A model generated the notes under the pieces. The model saw only the letters and a program-made list of their open reading frames with translations. It searched no databases and was not told the origin of the DNA. DNA of 17,649 nt from Oscillospiraceae bacterium (GTDB lineage Bacteria; Bacillota; Clostridia; Oscillospirales; Ruminococcaceae), in NCBI GenBank assembly GCA_019423445.1, contig JAHZBJ010000005.1:16924-34572 (forward strand), given 5' to 3'. Positions 1 through 6,132 of the stretch are shown piece after piece; within the stretch, counting starts at the first letter, position 1, and every line of letters begins with the position of its first letter. The position numbers were made by a program, and so were the translations under genes.

Positions 1-26
1 TCAGCGTGGACGGGGGCATGGCCTGA
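1..26 (+). CDS. fabG: C-terminal tail of 3-oxoacyl-ACP reductase (partial)
   Basis: Only the last seven codons and the TGA stop lie in the window. They read S-V-D-G-G-M-A. A C-terminus of the form VDGGM(A) is typical of short-chain dehydrogenases of the FabG type, which reduce 3-oxoacyl-ACP with NADPH in fatty-acid elongation. The position directly before fabF, with a 37-base gap, fits the common fabD-fabG-fabF-fabZ order of Firmicutes. The call rests on this short tail plus context, so another SDR enzyme cannot be excluded. Confidence 0.7.
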
Positions 27-63
27 GGCCGGCCCCAAACATCACAGCAGAGGAGCAAGACCT

Positions 64-1299
64 ATGAAGCGCAGAGTTGTCATCACCGGCATGGGGGCGG
101 TGACCCCCATCGGAAACAATACCCGAGAACTTTGGGAAAGTGTCCGGGCAGGGCGGTGCGGCATCGCCCCCATCACCGCCTACGACCCCGCCGGCCAGAA
201 GGTGAGCCTGGCAGGGGAGGTGAAGGGCCTTACCGTCACCGACTTCATCCCCAAGGCCGAGGCCCGGAAAATGGCCCGGTTCACCCAGCTGGGGGTCATC
301 GCCGCCCAGGAGGCCTTTGACCAGAGCGGGATCACCCCGGAGAACACCGACTATGACCGGTGCGGGGTGCTGGTGTCCTCAGGGATCGGGGGGCTTTCCA
401 CCATCCAGGAGGAGCACGACCGGGGCCGGGAGCGGGGCTGGGACCGGGTGTCCCCCTTCTTTATTCCCACCTGCATCACCAATATGGCGGCGGGAACCAT
501 CGCCATCCGGCTGGGGCTCCGGGGAATGTGCAGCTGTGTGGTCACTGCCTGCGCCGGGGGTACCAACGCCGTAGGGGACGCTTTCCGCCACATCCGGGAC
601 GGCTACGCCGACGTTATGGTCTGCGGCGGCACCGAGTCCGCCGTCACCCCTCTGGCCATGGGGGGATTCACCTCCATGAAGGCCCTCTGTGAATCCGCCG
701 ACCCCGCCCGGGCATCCATCCCCTTTGACCGGGAGCGCAGCGGCTTCGTCATGGGCGAGGGAGCCGGCATCCTGGTGCTGGAGGAGTATGAGCACGCCAA
801 GGCCCGGGGAGCGGTAATCCTGGGGGAGGTGGCCGGCTACGGAGCCACCTGCGACGCGCACCACATCACCGCTCCCGCCCCCGGCGGGGAGGGGGCTGCC
901 CGGGCCATGAAAGAGGCCCTGGCCGACGCCGGCCTTGCCCCGGAGGAGATCGGATACATCAACGCCCACGGCACCAGCACCCCCATGAACGACAGGTGTG
1001 AGACTGCCGCCGTCAAAGCAGTGTTTGGGGAAGGAAGCTGCCCCCCTGTCAGTTCCACCAAGTCCATGACCGGCCACCTGCGGGGGCCCGCAGGGGGAGT
1101 GGAGCCCGCTACTACCGCCATGGCCCGCCAAGAAGGCTTCCTCCCCGCCACCATCGGCTACCGGGAGCCGGACCCCGACTGCGACCTGGACGTCATCCCC
1201 AACGAGGGACGCCAGACCCAGGCGGAAGCCGCCCTTTCCAACTCCCTGGGCTTCGGAGGGCACAACGCTGTCCTGGCTATGAAGCGGTTCCGGGAGTGA
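64..1299 (+). CDS. fabF: 3-oxoacyl-ACP synthase II (FabF)
   Basis: Condensing enzyme of type II fatty-acid synthesis: it joins malonyl-ACP to acyl-ACP with loss of CO2, in the cytosol. The 411 residues match the family length. The thiolase-fold triad is visible: Cys163 in TACAGG, His302 in NAHGTST and His338 in KSMTGHL. The C-terminal gating loop reads NSLGFGGHN, against the usual NSFGFGGTN. The ATG is preceded by GAGGAG eight bases upstream. Oddities: after His338 the family normally has a small hydrophobic stretch (HLLGAAGG), but here it reads HLRGPAGG, placing Arg and Pro next to the active site. The gene sits between fabG and fabZ in one operon. Function is secure; the effect of the substitutions is unknown. 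Confidence 0.96.
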   Translation: MKRRVVITGMGAVTPIGNNTRELWESVRAGRCGIAPITAYDPAGQKVSLAGEVKGLTVTDFIPKAEARKMARFTQLGVIAAQEAFDQSGITPENTDYDRCGVLVSSGIGGLSTIQEEHDRGRERGWDRVSPFFIPTCITNMAAGTIAIRLGLRGMCSCVVTACAGGTNAVGDAFRHIRDGYADVMVCGGTESAVTPLAMGGFTSMKALCESADPARASIPFDRERSGFVMGEGAGILVLEEYEHAKARGAVILGEVAGYGATCDAHHITAPAPGGEGAARAMKEALADAGLAPEEIGYINAHGTSTPMNDRCETAAVKAVFGEGSCPPVSSTKSMTGHLRGPAGGVEPATTAMARQEGFLPATIGYREPDPDCDLDVIPNEGRQTQAEAALSNSLGFGGHNAVLAMKRFRE

Positions 1300-1340
1300 T
1301 TTCCGGCCCGGCGACAGAAACGCTGTAAGGAGGAACAAGA

Positions 1341-1775
1341 ATGCCTGCTTTGGATACCAATGAAATTGAAGCCATCCTGCCTCACCGCTGGCCTTTCCTG
1401 CTGGTGGACCGGATCACCGACTATGTCCCCGGCCAGTGGGCCAAGGGGATCAAATGCGTCACTGCCGTGGAGCCCTGGTTCCAGGGACACTTCCCCCAGT
1501 ACCGGGTGATGCCCGGGGTGCTGATCCTGGAGGCCCTGGCACAGGTGGGGGCGGTGGCGGTTCTCAGCAAGCCGGAGAACCAGGGGAAGCTGGCCTTCTT
1601 CGGCGGCATCAAGGACGCCCGGTTCAAGACCCAGGTCCGCCCCGGGGACGTCCTGGAGCTCAGCTGCACCCTGATCCGGGAAAAGGGCCCGGTGGGCATC
1701 GGGGAAGCGGTGGCCACAGTGGATGGCAAGGTGGCCGCCAAGGCCACCCTCACCTTCGCTATTTCAAGTCCGTGA
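1341..1775 (+). CDS. fabZ: 3-hydroxyacyl-ACP dehydratase (FabZ)
   Basis: Hot-dog-fold dehydratase that converts 3-hydroxyacyl-ACP to trans-2-enoyl-ACP. The 144 residues are the normal size. The N-terminal block LPHRWPFLLVDRI (residues 13-25) and the catalytic block GHFPQYRVMPG are clear. His50 and Glu64 (in LILEALAQ) are the expected dyad, matching His49/Glu63 of the Pseudomonas enzyme. The usual GHFPGHPVMPG is altered to Q-Y-R at three positions beside the catalytic His. AAGGAGG lies seven bases before the ATG. The gap to fabF is 41 bases, so it is in the same operon. In many Firmicutes accC/accD/accA follow fabZ; here they do not. Confidence 0.96.
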   Translation: MPALDTNEIEAILPHRWPFLLVDRITDYVPGQWAKGIKCVTAVEPWFQGHFPQYRVMPGVLILEALAQVGAVAVLSKPENQGKLAFFGGIKDARFKTQVRPGDVLELSCTLIREKGPVGIGEAVATVDGKVAAKATLTFAISSP

Positions 1776-2024
1776 GAGAAGATTCTAGGAGGCGCAGCAT
1801 TGTACCCCCCTCTCTGAACATATCACTTGGGATTCAGAAGACGCTGGAAAGGGGAGAGAATTTACCCCGGTCCAAGGCCGGAGAAAATTACGGGGCCGCC
1901 CCCTTCCCAGCCCATGTGGTGTGCCCAGGGAGCGGGGCAGTCACTTGCGCCTCTGTCTCCCTTTTCTCACAGACGCAAAAATGATATAATACTACCATAT
2001 GATCAAGGAAAGGGCGGGGGTACC
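1776..2024 (+). other. Intergenic region after fabZ with an orphan ribosome binding site
   Basis: About 250 bases without a convincing gene. A perfect AGGAGG (1787-1792) stands seven bases before a TTG (1800), but that frame stops after five codons at 1815-1817, so it looks like the remaining start of a lost gene. A weak hairpin (GGGAG 1928-1932 with CTCCC 1957-1961, then TTTTCT) could end the fab transcript. The promoter of the next gene lies at the right end. An open frame continues upstream from 2025 to 1827, but it has no ribosome binding site and crosses the promoter. Confidence 0.5.
1962..1990 (+). promoter_or_regulatory. Extended -10 promoter for the MarR-family gene
   Basis: TATAAT at 1985-1990 is preceded by TG at 1982-1983, giving the extended -10 form TGnTATAAT. 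The -35 region 17 bases upstream (TTTTCT, 1962-1967) is poor, as is usual with extended -10 promoters. The predicted start near 1997 leaves a leader of about 28 bases before the GTG start at 2025. Confidence 0.6.
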
Positions 2025-2498
2025 GTGCTGGACGAGGCCTTCAACCAGGTGTACACCAAGTTCAAGCTGAACCTTTATAAAAAGATCTTCAACCGTTTTG
2101 AAGCCAGGGAGGCCACCCTGACGGCGGTGGAGACCTTCTGTATGGAGGTCATCTATGCCCTGGACCGCCCCACCATCAACCAGTTCGCCTACTTTGTCCA
2201 GATCAGCCAGGCCAACGCCGCTTACAAGGTGGCCAGCCTGATCCGGAAGGGTTATCTGCGGAAGGAACGCAGCACCGAGGACAAGCGGGAGTATCACCTG
2301 GTGGTTACTGAAAAGTTCCTGGACTATTATGGAATTTCCTACGGCTACGTCAAAGTGGTGATGGACCGTATCCGCCGCCGCTTTCCCCCGGAGGATGTGA
2401 AACGGCTGGAAGAAATGCTCCTGGTGATTTCCCGGGAGCTGATGCCGGAGATCCCCCTCCCCGGGGACGCCCCTGTCTCTGAGGAGATCCAGCCCTGA
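2025..2498 (+). CDS. MarR-family winged-helix regulator, possibly of fatty-acid synthesis
   Basis: 157 residues from GTG 2025. The start was chosen because a purine-rich site (GGAAAGGGCGGGG, 2008-2020) lies just before it, a TATAAT promoter sits about 35 bases upstream, and the length is then normal for the MarR family. Residues 48-95 form the winged helix-turn-helix: NQFAYFVQISQANAAYKVA for the helices, then the wing ERSTEDKREYHLVVTEK with the conserved D-x-R motif. Flanking helices would dimerise. MarR-type FabT regulates fab operons in Firmicutes such as streptococci, and this gene directly follows fabZ, so a role as fatty-acid-synthesis regulator is a reasonable inference. FabT proper usually lies at the start of such operons and no operator was identified, so the function stays open. 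Confidence 0.82.
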   Translation: MLDEAFNQVYTKFKLNLYKKIFNRFEAREATLTAVETFCMEVIYALDRPTINQFAYFVQISQANAAYKVASLIRKGYLRKERSTEDKREYHLVVTEKFLDYYGISYGYVKVVMDRIRRRFPPEDVKRLEEMLLVISRELMPEIPLPGDAPVSEEIQP

Positions 2499-2528
2499 GA
2501 CGGAGATCACGGCTTCCTGATTCTGAGC

Positions 2529-2562
2529 AATAATCCCCCCGAAACCGGGGGGATTATTTTAT
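2529..2562 (+). terminator. Intrinsic terminator after the MarR-family gene
   Basis: A perfect 12-bp stem (2529-2540 with 2547-2558) with core TAATCCCCCC / GGGGGGATTA and loop GAAACC is followed by TTAT. It separates the fab/MarR unit from the metal-efflux unit. The A-rich left arm means it could also work on the minus strand. Confidence 0.9.
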
Positions 2563-2632
2563 ATGAAGGGATCATTTCCGTTTCCTCAGATGGGGCAAAA
2601 TGGATGAACGGTGTAAAAACAATTTATCCCCC

Positions 2633-2661
2633 TTGACACCCGGAGGGGAAAGGCATATAAT
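2633..2661 (+). promoter_or_regulatory. Consensus sigma-A promoter of the metal-efflux operon
   Basis: TTGACA (2633-2638), a 17-base spacer, then TATAAT (2656-2661): both hexamers match consensus. The predicted transcription start is near 2668. Such a strong promoter fits a gene set held off by a repressor. Confidence 0.92.
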
Positions 2662-2666
2662 AATAA

Positions 2667-2682
2667 ATGAACAATAGCTCAT
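2667..2682 (+). promoter_or_regulatory. Candidate ArsR/SmtB-family operator over the transcription start
   Basis: ATGAACAATAGCTCAT is an imperfect inverted repeat (ATGAnC / GnTCAT). It resembles known SmtB/CzrA-type sites, which have the core TGAACA...TTCA. It lies immediately after the -10 hexamer, where a bound repressor would block initiation. The gene just downstream encodes an ArsR/SmtB repressor, so autorepression relieved by metal is the likely mode. The match is by eye. Confidence 0.65.
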
Positions 2683-2702
2683 ATGAAAGGATGTTTGAAA
2701 AA

Positions 2703-3062
2703 ATGAGCCGGAACGAAGCCCCAAAATGCCAGTTCATGCATGTCCATGAGGAGATCGTGGAGAAGGTAAACAGCGCGATGCCCCAGGAGGAAGCCCTTTT
2801 TGAGCTGGCGGAGCTGTTTAAGATCTTCGGGGATTCCACCCGGATCCGCATCCTTTATGTGCTGTTCGAATCAGAGATGTGCGTCTGCGACATCGCCCAG
2901 CTGCTGGGGATGACCCAGTCCGCCATCTCCCACCAGCTTCAGGTGCTGAAGAAGAGCAAGCTGGTGAAATACCGCCGCCAGGGGAAAACGGTGTTCTACT
3001 CCCTGGCGGACGCCCATGTCCGAACCATTATTGGTCAGGGAATGGAGCATATCGCCGAGTGA
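2703..3062 (+). CDS. ArsR/SmtB-family metal-sensing repressor (CzrA/CadC-like)
   Basis: Metal-responsive winged-helix repressor expected to release its operator on binding Zn or Cd. Start choice: in-frame ATGs occur at 2667, 2691 and 2703. The first coincides with the predicted transcription start and operator, and the second abuts the GAAAGG (2685-2690). The ATG at 2703 has that site 12 bases upstream and gives 119 residues. Numbering from ATG 2667 (131 residues), the alpha-3 motif SEMCVCDIAQLLG carries Cys72 and Cys74 as in CadC, with Cys21, His25 and His27 nearby in the N-terminal arm. The last helix has Asp115, His117, His128 and Glu131, which is exactly the D-x-H-x10-H-x2-E spacing of the SmtB/CzrA alpha-5 Zn site. 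The recognition helix is TQSAISHQLQVLK. Both sensing sites thus appear present. Confidence 0.93.
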   Translation: MSRNEAPKCQFMHVHEEIVEKVNSAMPQEEALFELAELFKIFGDSTRIRILYVLFESEMCVCDIAQLLGMTQSAISHQLQVLKKSKLVKYRRQGKTVFYSLADAHVRTIIGQGMEHIAE

Positions 3063-3113
3063 ACCGGGACGCCGGGACCATGGAAATGAGATTTTGGAAA
3101 GGGGACCTTTGTG

Positions 3114-3332
3114 ATGAGAAAAACCTTTAAGCTCACCGACCTGGACTGCGCCAACTGCGCCGCGAAAATGGAGAACGCCATCAAAAAGATCGAGGGAGTC
3201 ACCGACGCCTCGGTAAGCTTTATGACCCAGAAGCTGATGGTGGAGGCGGAGGACAGCCTCTTTGAATCGGTAATGGATCAGGTGGAGCGGGTCTGCAAAA
3301 AGGTGGAGCCCGACTGCGTCATCCACCGCTGA
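3114..3332 (+). CDS. Free-standing heavy-metal-associated (HMA) domain protein
   Basis: A 72-residue protein made of one HMA domain. The metal-binding loop is LDCANCAAKME with the CxxC pair near residues 13-16, followed by the helix and the strand VTDASVSFMTQKLMVE. An in-frame GTG at 3111 is an alternative start one codon earlier. GGAAAGGGG at 3096-3104 serves either. It lies between the ArsR/SmtB repressor (51-base gap) and the P1B ATPase (40-base gap). The ATPase lacks the N-terminal HMA domain that ZntA/CadA usually carry, so this protein probably acts as the detached domain, handing Zn or Cd to the pump or regulating it. That role is inference. The leading Asp before the CxxC resembles the (M/L)DCxxC motif of Zn/Cd HMA domains more than the MTCxxC motif of Cu domains. 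Confidence 0.88.
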   Translation: MRKTFKLTDLDCANCAAKMENAIKKIEGVTDASVSFMTQKLMVEAEDSLFESVMDQVERVCKKVEPDCVIHR

Positions 3333-3372
3333 GGCATCCCTTTGCTGAAATGAGAGAAGGAGGCTGGTTCCC

Positions 3373-5229
3373 ATGAGCAGGAAGCAGAAAAAGACCCTGG
3401 CCCGGATTTTGGTAAGCGGGGTCCTCTTTGGAGTGGCGGTGCTGGCCCCGGTCCAGGGGTGGCAGAAGCTTCTTCTCTGCCTGGTGCCTTATGGCATCAT
3501 CGGCTGGGACGTGCTGTGGAAGGCGGTGCGGAACATCTTCCGGGGCCAGGTTTTTGACGAGAACTTCCTCATGGCCCTGGCCACGGTGGGGGCGTTTTTC
3601 ACCGGGGAGTACCCGGAGGGGGTAGCGGTGATGCTCTTCTACCAGGTAGGAGAGCTGTTCCAGAGCTACGCCGTAGGGCGTTCCCGGCAGTCCATCGCCG
3701 CTCTGATGGATATTCGGCCCGACTACGCCAACGTGGAGCGGGAGGGGCAGCTTGCCCAGGTGGATCCGGAGGAAGTGGCGGTGGGGGACACCATCGTCAT
3801 CAAAGCGGGAGAAAAGGTGCCCCTGGACGGGGTGATTCTGGAAGGAACCTCCGCTTTGGATACCAAGGCCCTTACCGGGGAGTCCCTCCCCAGAGACGTT
3901 GCCCCTGGGGACGATGTGGTCAGCGGCTGCATCAACCAGAGCGGCCTGCTTCGGGTCCGGGTCACCAAGCCCTTCGGGGATTCCACGGTGGCAAAGATCC
4001 TGGATCTGGTGGAAAACTCCAGCAGCAAGAAGGCCCGGGCCGAGAACTTTATCACCCGCTTTGCCCGGTACTACACCCCCGCCGTGGTGGCGGCAGCGGT
4101 GCTGCTGGCTTTTCTGTCCCCCATGGTGGCTGGCGTCAGCTGGCAGGAGGGGGTGCACCGGGCCCTGATCTTCCTGGTGATCTCCTGTCCCTGCGCTCTG
4201 GTGATCTCGGTGCCCCTGAGCTTCTTTGGGGGGATCGGCGGCGCCTCAAAGCTGGGGATTCTGGTAAAGGGAGGCAACTACCTGGAGGCCCTGGCGGATA
4301 CCCAGGTGGTGGTTTTTGACAAGACCGGCACCCTCACCAAAGGGGTGTTTAACGTCACTGCCATCCACCCCGACCAGGCGGATGAGAACCGGCTCCTGGA
4401 GGTGGCCGCCCTGGCGGAGAGCTATTCCGACCATCCCATTTCCCGGTCAATCCGGGAGGCCTGGGGGGCCCAGCTGGACACCTCCCGGGTAGGGAGCGTG
4501 GAGGAGCTCAGCGGCCGTGGGGTCCGGGCGGTGGTGGACGGAAGGACCGTCTGCGCCGGAAACGGCAAGCTGATGGACGAGATCGGCGTCACCTGGCACC
4601 CCTGCCACCGGGTAGGCACCACCGTCCATGTGGCGGAGGACGGGGTCTACCTGGGACACATCGTCATCTCCGACCAGGTGAAGCCTGACGCCGCCGAAGC
4701 CATCCGGAAGCTGAAAGCCCTGGGGGTGAGCCGCACGGTGATGCTTACCGGGGACGCCAAAGAGGTGGGGGAGAGCGTAGCCCGGGAGCTGGGGCTGGAT
4801 GAGGTCCACACCCAGCTCCTTCCCGGAGACAAAGTCCAGTGGGTGGAAAAACTCCTGGAGGAGAAGCCCCCCAAAGGGAAGCTGGCCTTTGTAGGGGACG
4901 GCATCAACGACGCCCCTGTCCTTTCCCGGGCCGATGTGGGTATCGCCATGGGGGCCCTGGGTTCCGATGCCGCCATTGAGGCGGCGGATATCGTCCTCAT
5001 GGACGACGCTCCCTCCCGGATTGCAGATGCCGTGGGGATCGCCCGGCGGACCCTTCGGATCGTCCGGCAGAATATCGTCTTTGCCCTGGGGGTGAAGGGG
5101 CTGGTGCTCCTTCTGGGGGCCCTTGGGACAGCCAACATGTGGGAGGCGGTCTTTGCAGACGTGGGGGTCTCGGTAATCGCCATTCTCAATGCGGGCCGGG
5201 CTCTCCAGGTGAAGGAGAAAAAGGACTGA
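3373..5229 (+). CDS. P1B-type Zn/Cd/Pb efflux ATPase (CadA/ZntA class)
   Basis: 618-residue membrane pump that exports divalent soft metals using ATP. Marks in order: TGES in the actuator domain, the transmembrane metal site Cys272-Pro-Cys274, the phosphorylated Asp316 in DKTGT, the P1B-specific His354-Pro355 in SDHPIS, TGD (459-461) and GDGINDAP (508-515). Lys575 and Asp596 near the C-terminus are 21 residues apart, as are Lys693 and Asp714 of E. coli ZntA. This assigns the Zn/Cd/Pb subgroup rather than Cu. Unlike most relatives, it starts almost directly at the first membrane helix and has no HMA domain; a separate HMA protein is encoded just upstream. GAAGGAGG precedes the ATG. It is probably co-transcribed with and controlled by the ArsR/SmtB gene. 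The exact metal is not decided by sequence. Confidence 0.95.
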   Translation: MSRKQKKTLARILVSGVLFGVAVLAPVQGWQKLLLCLVPYGIIGWDVLWKAVRNIFRGQVFDENFLMALATVGAFFTGEYPEGVAVMLFYQVGELFQSYAVGRSRQSIAALMDIRPDYANVEREGQLAQVDPEEVAVGDTIVIKAGEKVPLDGVILEGTSALDTKALTGESLPRDVAPGDDVVSGCINQSGLLRVRVTKPFGDSTVAKILDLVENSSSKKARAENFITRFARYYTPAVVAAAVLLAFLSPMVAGVSWQEGVHRALIFLVISCPCALVISVPLSFFGGIGGASKLGILVKGGNYLEALADTQVVVFDKTGTLTKGVFNVTAIHPDQADENRLLEVAALAESYSDHPISRSIREAWGAQLDTSRVGSVEELSGRGVRAVVDGRTVCAGNGKLMDEIGVTWHPCHRVGTTVHVAEDGVYLGHIVISDQVKPDAAEAIRKLKALGVSRTVMLTGDAKEVGESVARELGLDEVHTQLLPGDKVQWVEKLLEEKPPKGKLAFVGDGINDAPVLSRADVGIAMGALGSDAAIEAADIVLMDDAPSRIADAVGIARRTLRIVRQNIVFALGVKGLVLLLGALGTANMWEAVFADVGVSVIAILNAGRALQVKEKKD

Positions 5230-5275
5230 CCCCCAAGCCCCTTGGAAAGTCGAAACCCCCTGGTTTCCGGCAATG

Positions 5276-5292
5276 AATACCAAAAAGGTATT
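5276..5292 (+). promoter_or_regulatory. Inverted repeat overlapping the sufC promoter (possible Rrf2/IscR-type operator)
   Basis: AATACC (5276-5281) and GGTATT (5287-5292) form a perfect 6+6 inverted repeat around AAAAA. Its last two bases are the first two of the -35 hexamer. A repressor bound here would block RNA polymerase. Rrf2-family regulators (IscR, SufR-like) commonly control Fe-S assembly operons and bind AT-rich palindromes with ATAcc-type arms. That family link is inference. It could instead be a weak hairpin ending the upstream transcript, since TTTTATT follows. Confidence 0.5.
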
Positions 5293-5319
5293 GATTTTAT
5301 TGCCCTGAGGATTTATCAT
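5291..5319 (+). promoter_or_regulatory. Promoter of the sufC-sufB operon
   Basis: TTGATT (5291-5296), a 17-base spacer and TATCAT (5314-5319). The predicted start is near 5326, giving a leader of about 80 bases before the sufC ATG. It shows that the suf pair need not depend on read-through from the metal-efflux operon. Confidence 0.65.
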
Positions 5320-5322
5320 GGA

Positions 5323-5367
5323 AAGGCGGAAGGGAAAGTTCCCTCCCGCCTTCCGCCTTAGGCGGAA
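5323..5367 (+). promoter_or_regulatory. Mutually exclusive hairpins in the sufC leader
   Basis: Arm A AAGGCGGAAGG (5323-5333) is complementary to arm B CCTTCCGCCTT (5349-5359). Part of arm B, TTCCGCC (5351-5357), is also complementary to arm C GGCGGAA (5361-5367). A:B (11 bp) and B:C (7 bp, loop TTA) cannot form together. No T-tract follows either, so this is not a plain terminator. It may affect translation, RNA stability or pausing. Confidence 0.45.
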
Positions 5368-5406
5368 AGAAAAGCCATGGGGCTTGAAAGAAAGGAACTT
5401 CAACCT

Positions 5407-6132
5407 ATGCTGAAATTGGAAAACATCACCTGGGAGGCCCCTGGCGGTTCCCAGGTGCTTCGGGGGGTGGACCTCCAGGCCGAGGACGGTGAGCTTACCG
5501 TCATCACCGGCCCCAATGGGGGAGGCAAGACCACCATCGCCAAAGTGGTGGCGGGCCTGGAGACCCCCCGCTCCGGGCGCATCCTCCTGGATGGGGAGGA
5601 TATCACCGGTTTGGACGTGACCCAGCGGGCCCGGAAAGGGGTCAGTTTCGCCTTCCAGCAGCCGGTGCGGTTCAAGGGGCTCAGCGTCCGGGACCTGCTG
5701 GAGCTGGCTTCGGGGGGATCCCTCCACGAGGACAAGCTCTGCGCCATCCTGGGGCGGGTGGGCCTCTGCGCCCGGGAGTATATCGACCGGGAGGTGGACG
5801 CCACCCTTTCCGGCGGCGAGATCAAGCGCATTGAAATCGCCACCGTCATCGCCCGGCATACCCGCCTCTCCATCTTTGACGAGCCGGAGGCAGGCATCGA
5901 TCTGTGGAGCTTCCAGAACCTGATCCAGGTGTTCCAGGACATCCGCCGGGACCTGGCGGGGGCCCTGGTGATCATCTCCCACCAGGAGAGGATTCTCTCC
6001 ATTGCCGACCGGCTGGTGGTGGTGGCGGACGGCCGGGTCCAGAAGCAGGGCCCTGCCAAGGAGCTGCTGCCTGAGCTGATGGCGGGACAGGGCGGATGCC
6101 CCGCCTGTCCCAGAGAGGGGGGTTCCGTATGA
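5407..6132 (+). CDS. sufC: Fe-S cluster assembly ATPase SufC (SmsC-like)
   Basis: Cytosolic ABC-type ATPase that drives the SufB scaffold in iron-sulfur cluster assembly. 241 residues from ATG 5407. That start has AAAGGA about ten bases upstream and gives the standard beginning MLKLENI; an in-frame ATG at 5377 would add ten residues. Motifs: Walker A GPNGGGKTT with Lys41, Q-loop FAFQQPVRF, signature LSGGE (134-138), Walker B LSIFDEPEAGID with Asp158/Glu159, and His192 in IISHQ. The sequence SGGEIKRIEIA with EPEAGIDLWSF is characteristic of SufC rather than of transport ATPases. It overlaps sufB by four bases (ATGA), pointing to translational coupling. No sufD, sufS or sufU follows. Confidence 0.93.
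   Translation: MLKLENITWEAPGGSQVLRGVDLQAEDGELTVITGPNGGGKTTIAKVVAGLETPRSGRILLDGEDITGLDVTQRARKGVSFAFQQPVRFKGLSVRDLLELASGGSLHEDKLCAILGRVGLCAREYIDREVDATLSGGEIKRIEIATVIARHTRLSIFDEPEAGIDLWSFQNLIQVFQDIRRDLAGALVIISHQERILSIADRLVVVADGRVQKQGPAKELLPELMAGQGGCPACPREGGSV

Noticed and set aside
379..1338. Long minus-strand open frame of 319 codons opposite fabF
   Set aside because: It is the antisense of a clearly coding gene in GC-rich DNA; its product is Gly/Pro/His-rich without any domain.
1928..1967. Hairpin with TTTTCT as the fab operon terminator
   Set aside because: Only five outer pairs and a poorly paired 24-base interior; listed as a possibility in the intergenic entry only.
1827..2024. N-terminal extension of the MarR-family gene by 66 codons
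   Set aside because: The extension crosses the TATAAT promoter, has no ribosome binding site and makes the protein too long for the family.
5252..5267. GAAACC-CCCT-GGTTTC hairpin after the P1B ATPase as a terminator
   Set aside because: The stem has only six pairs and is followed by CGGC instead of a T-tract, so it is too weak to call.
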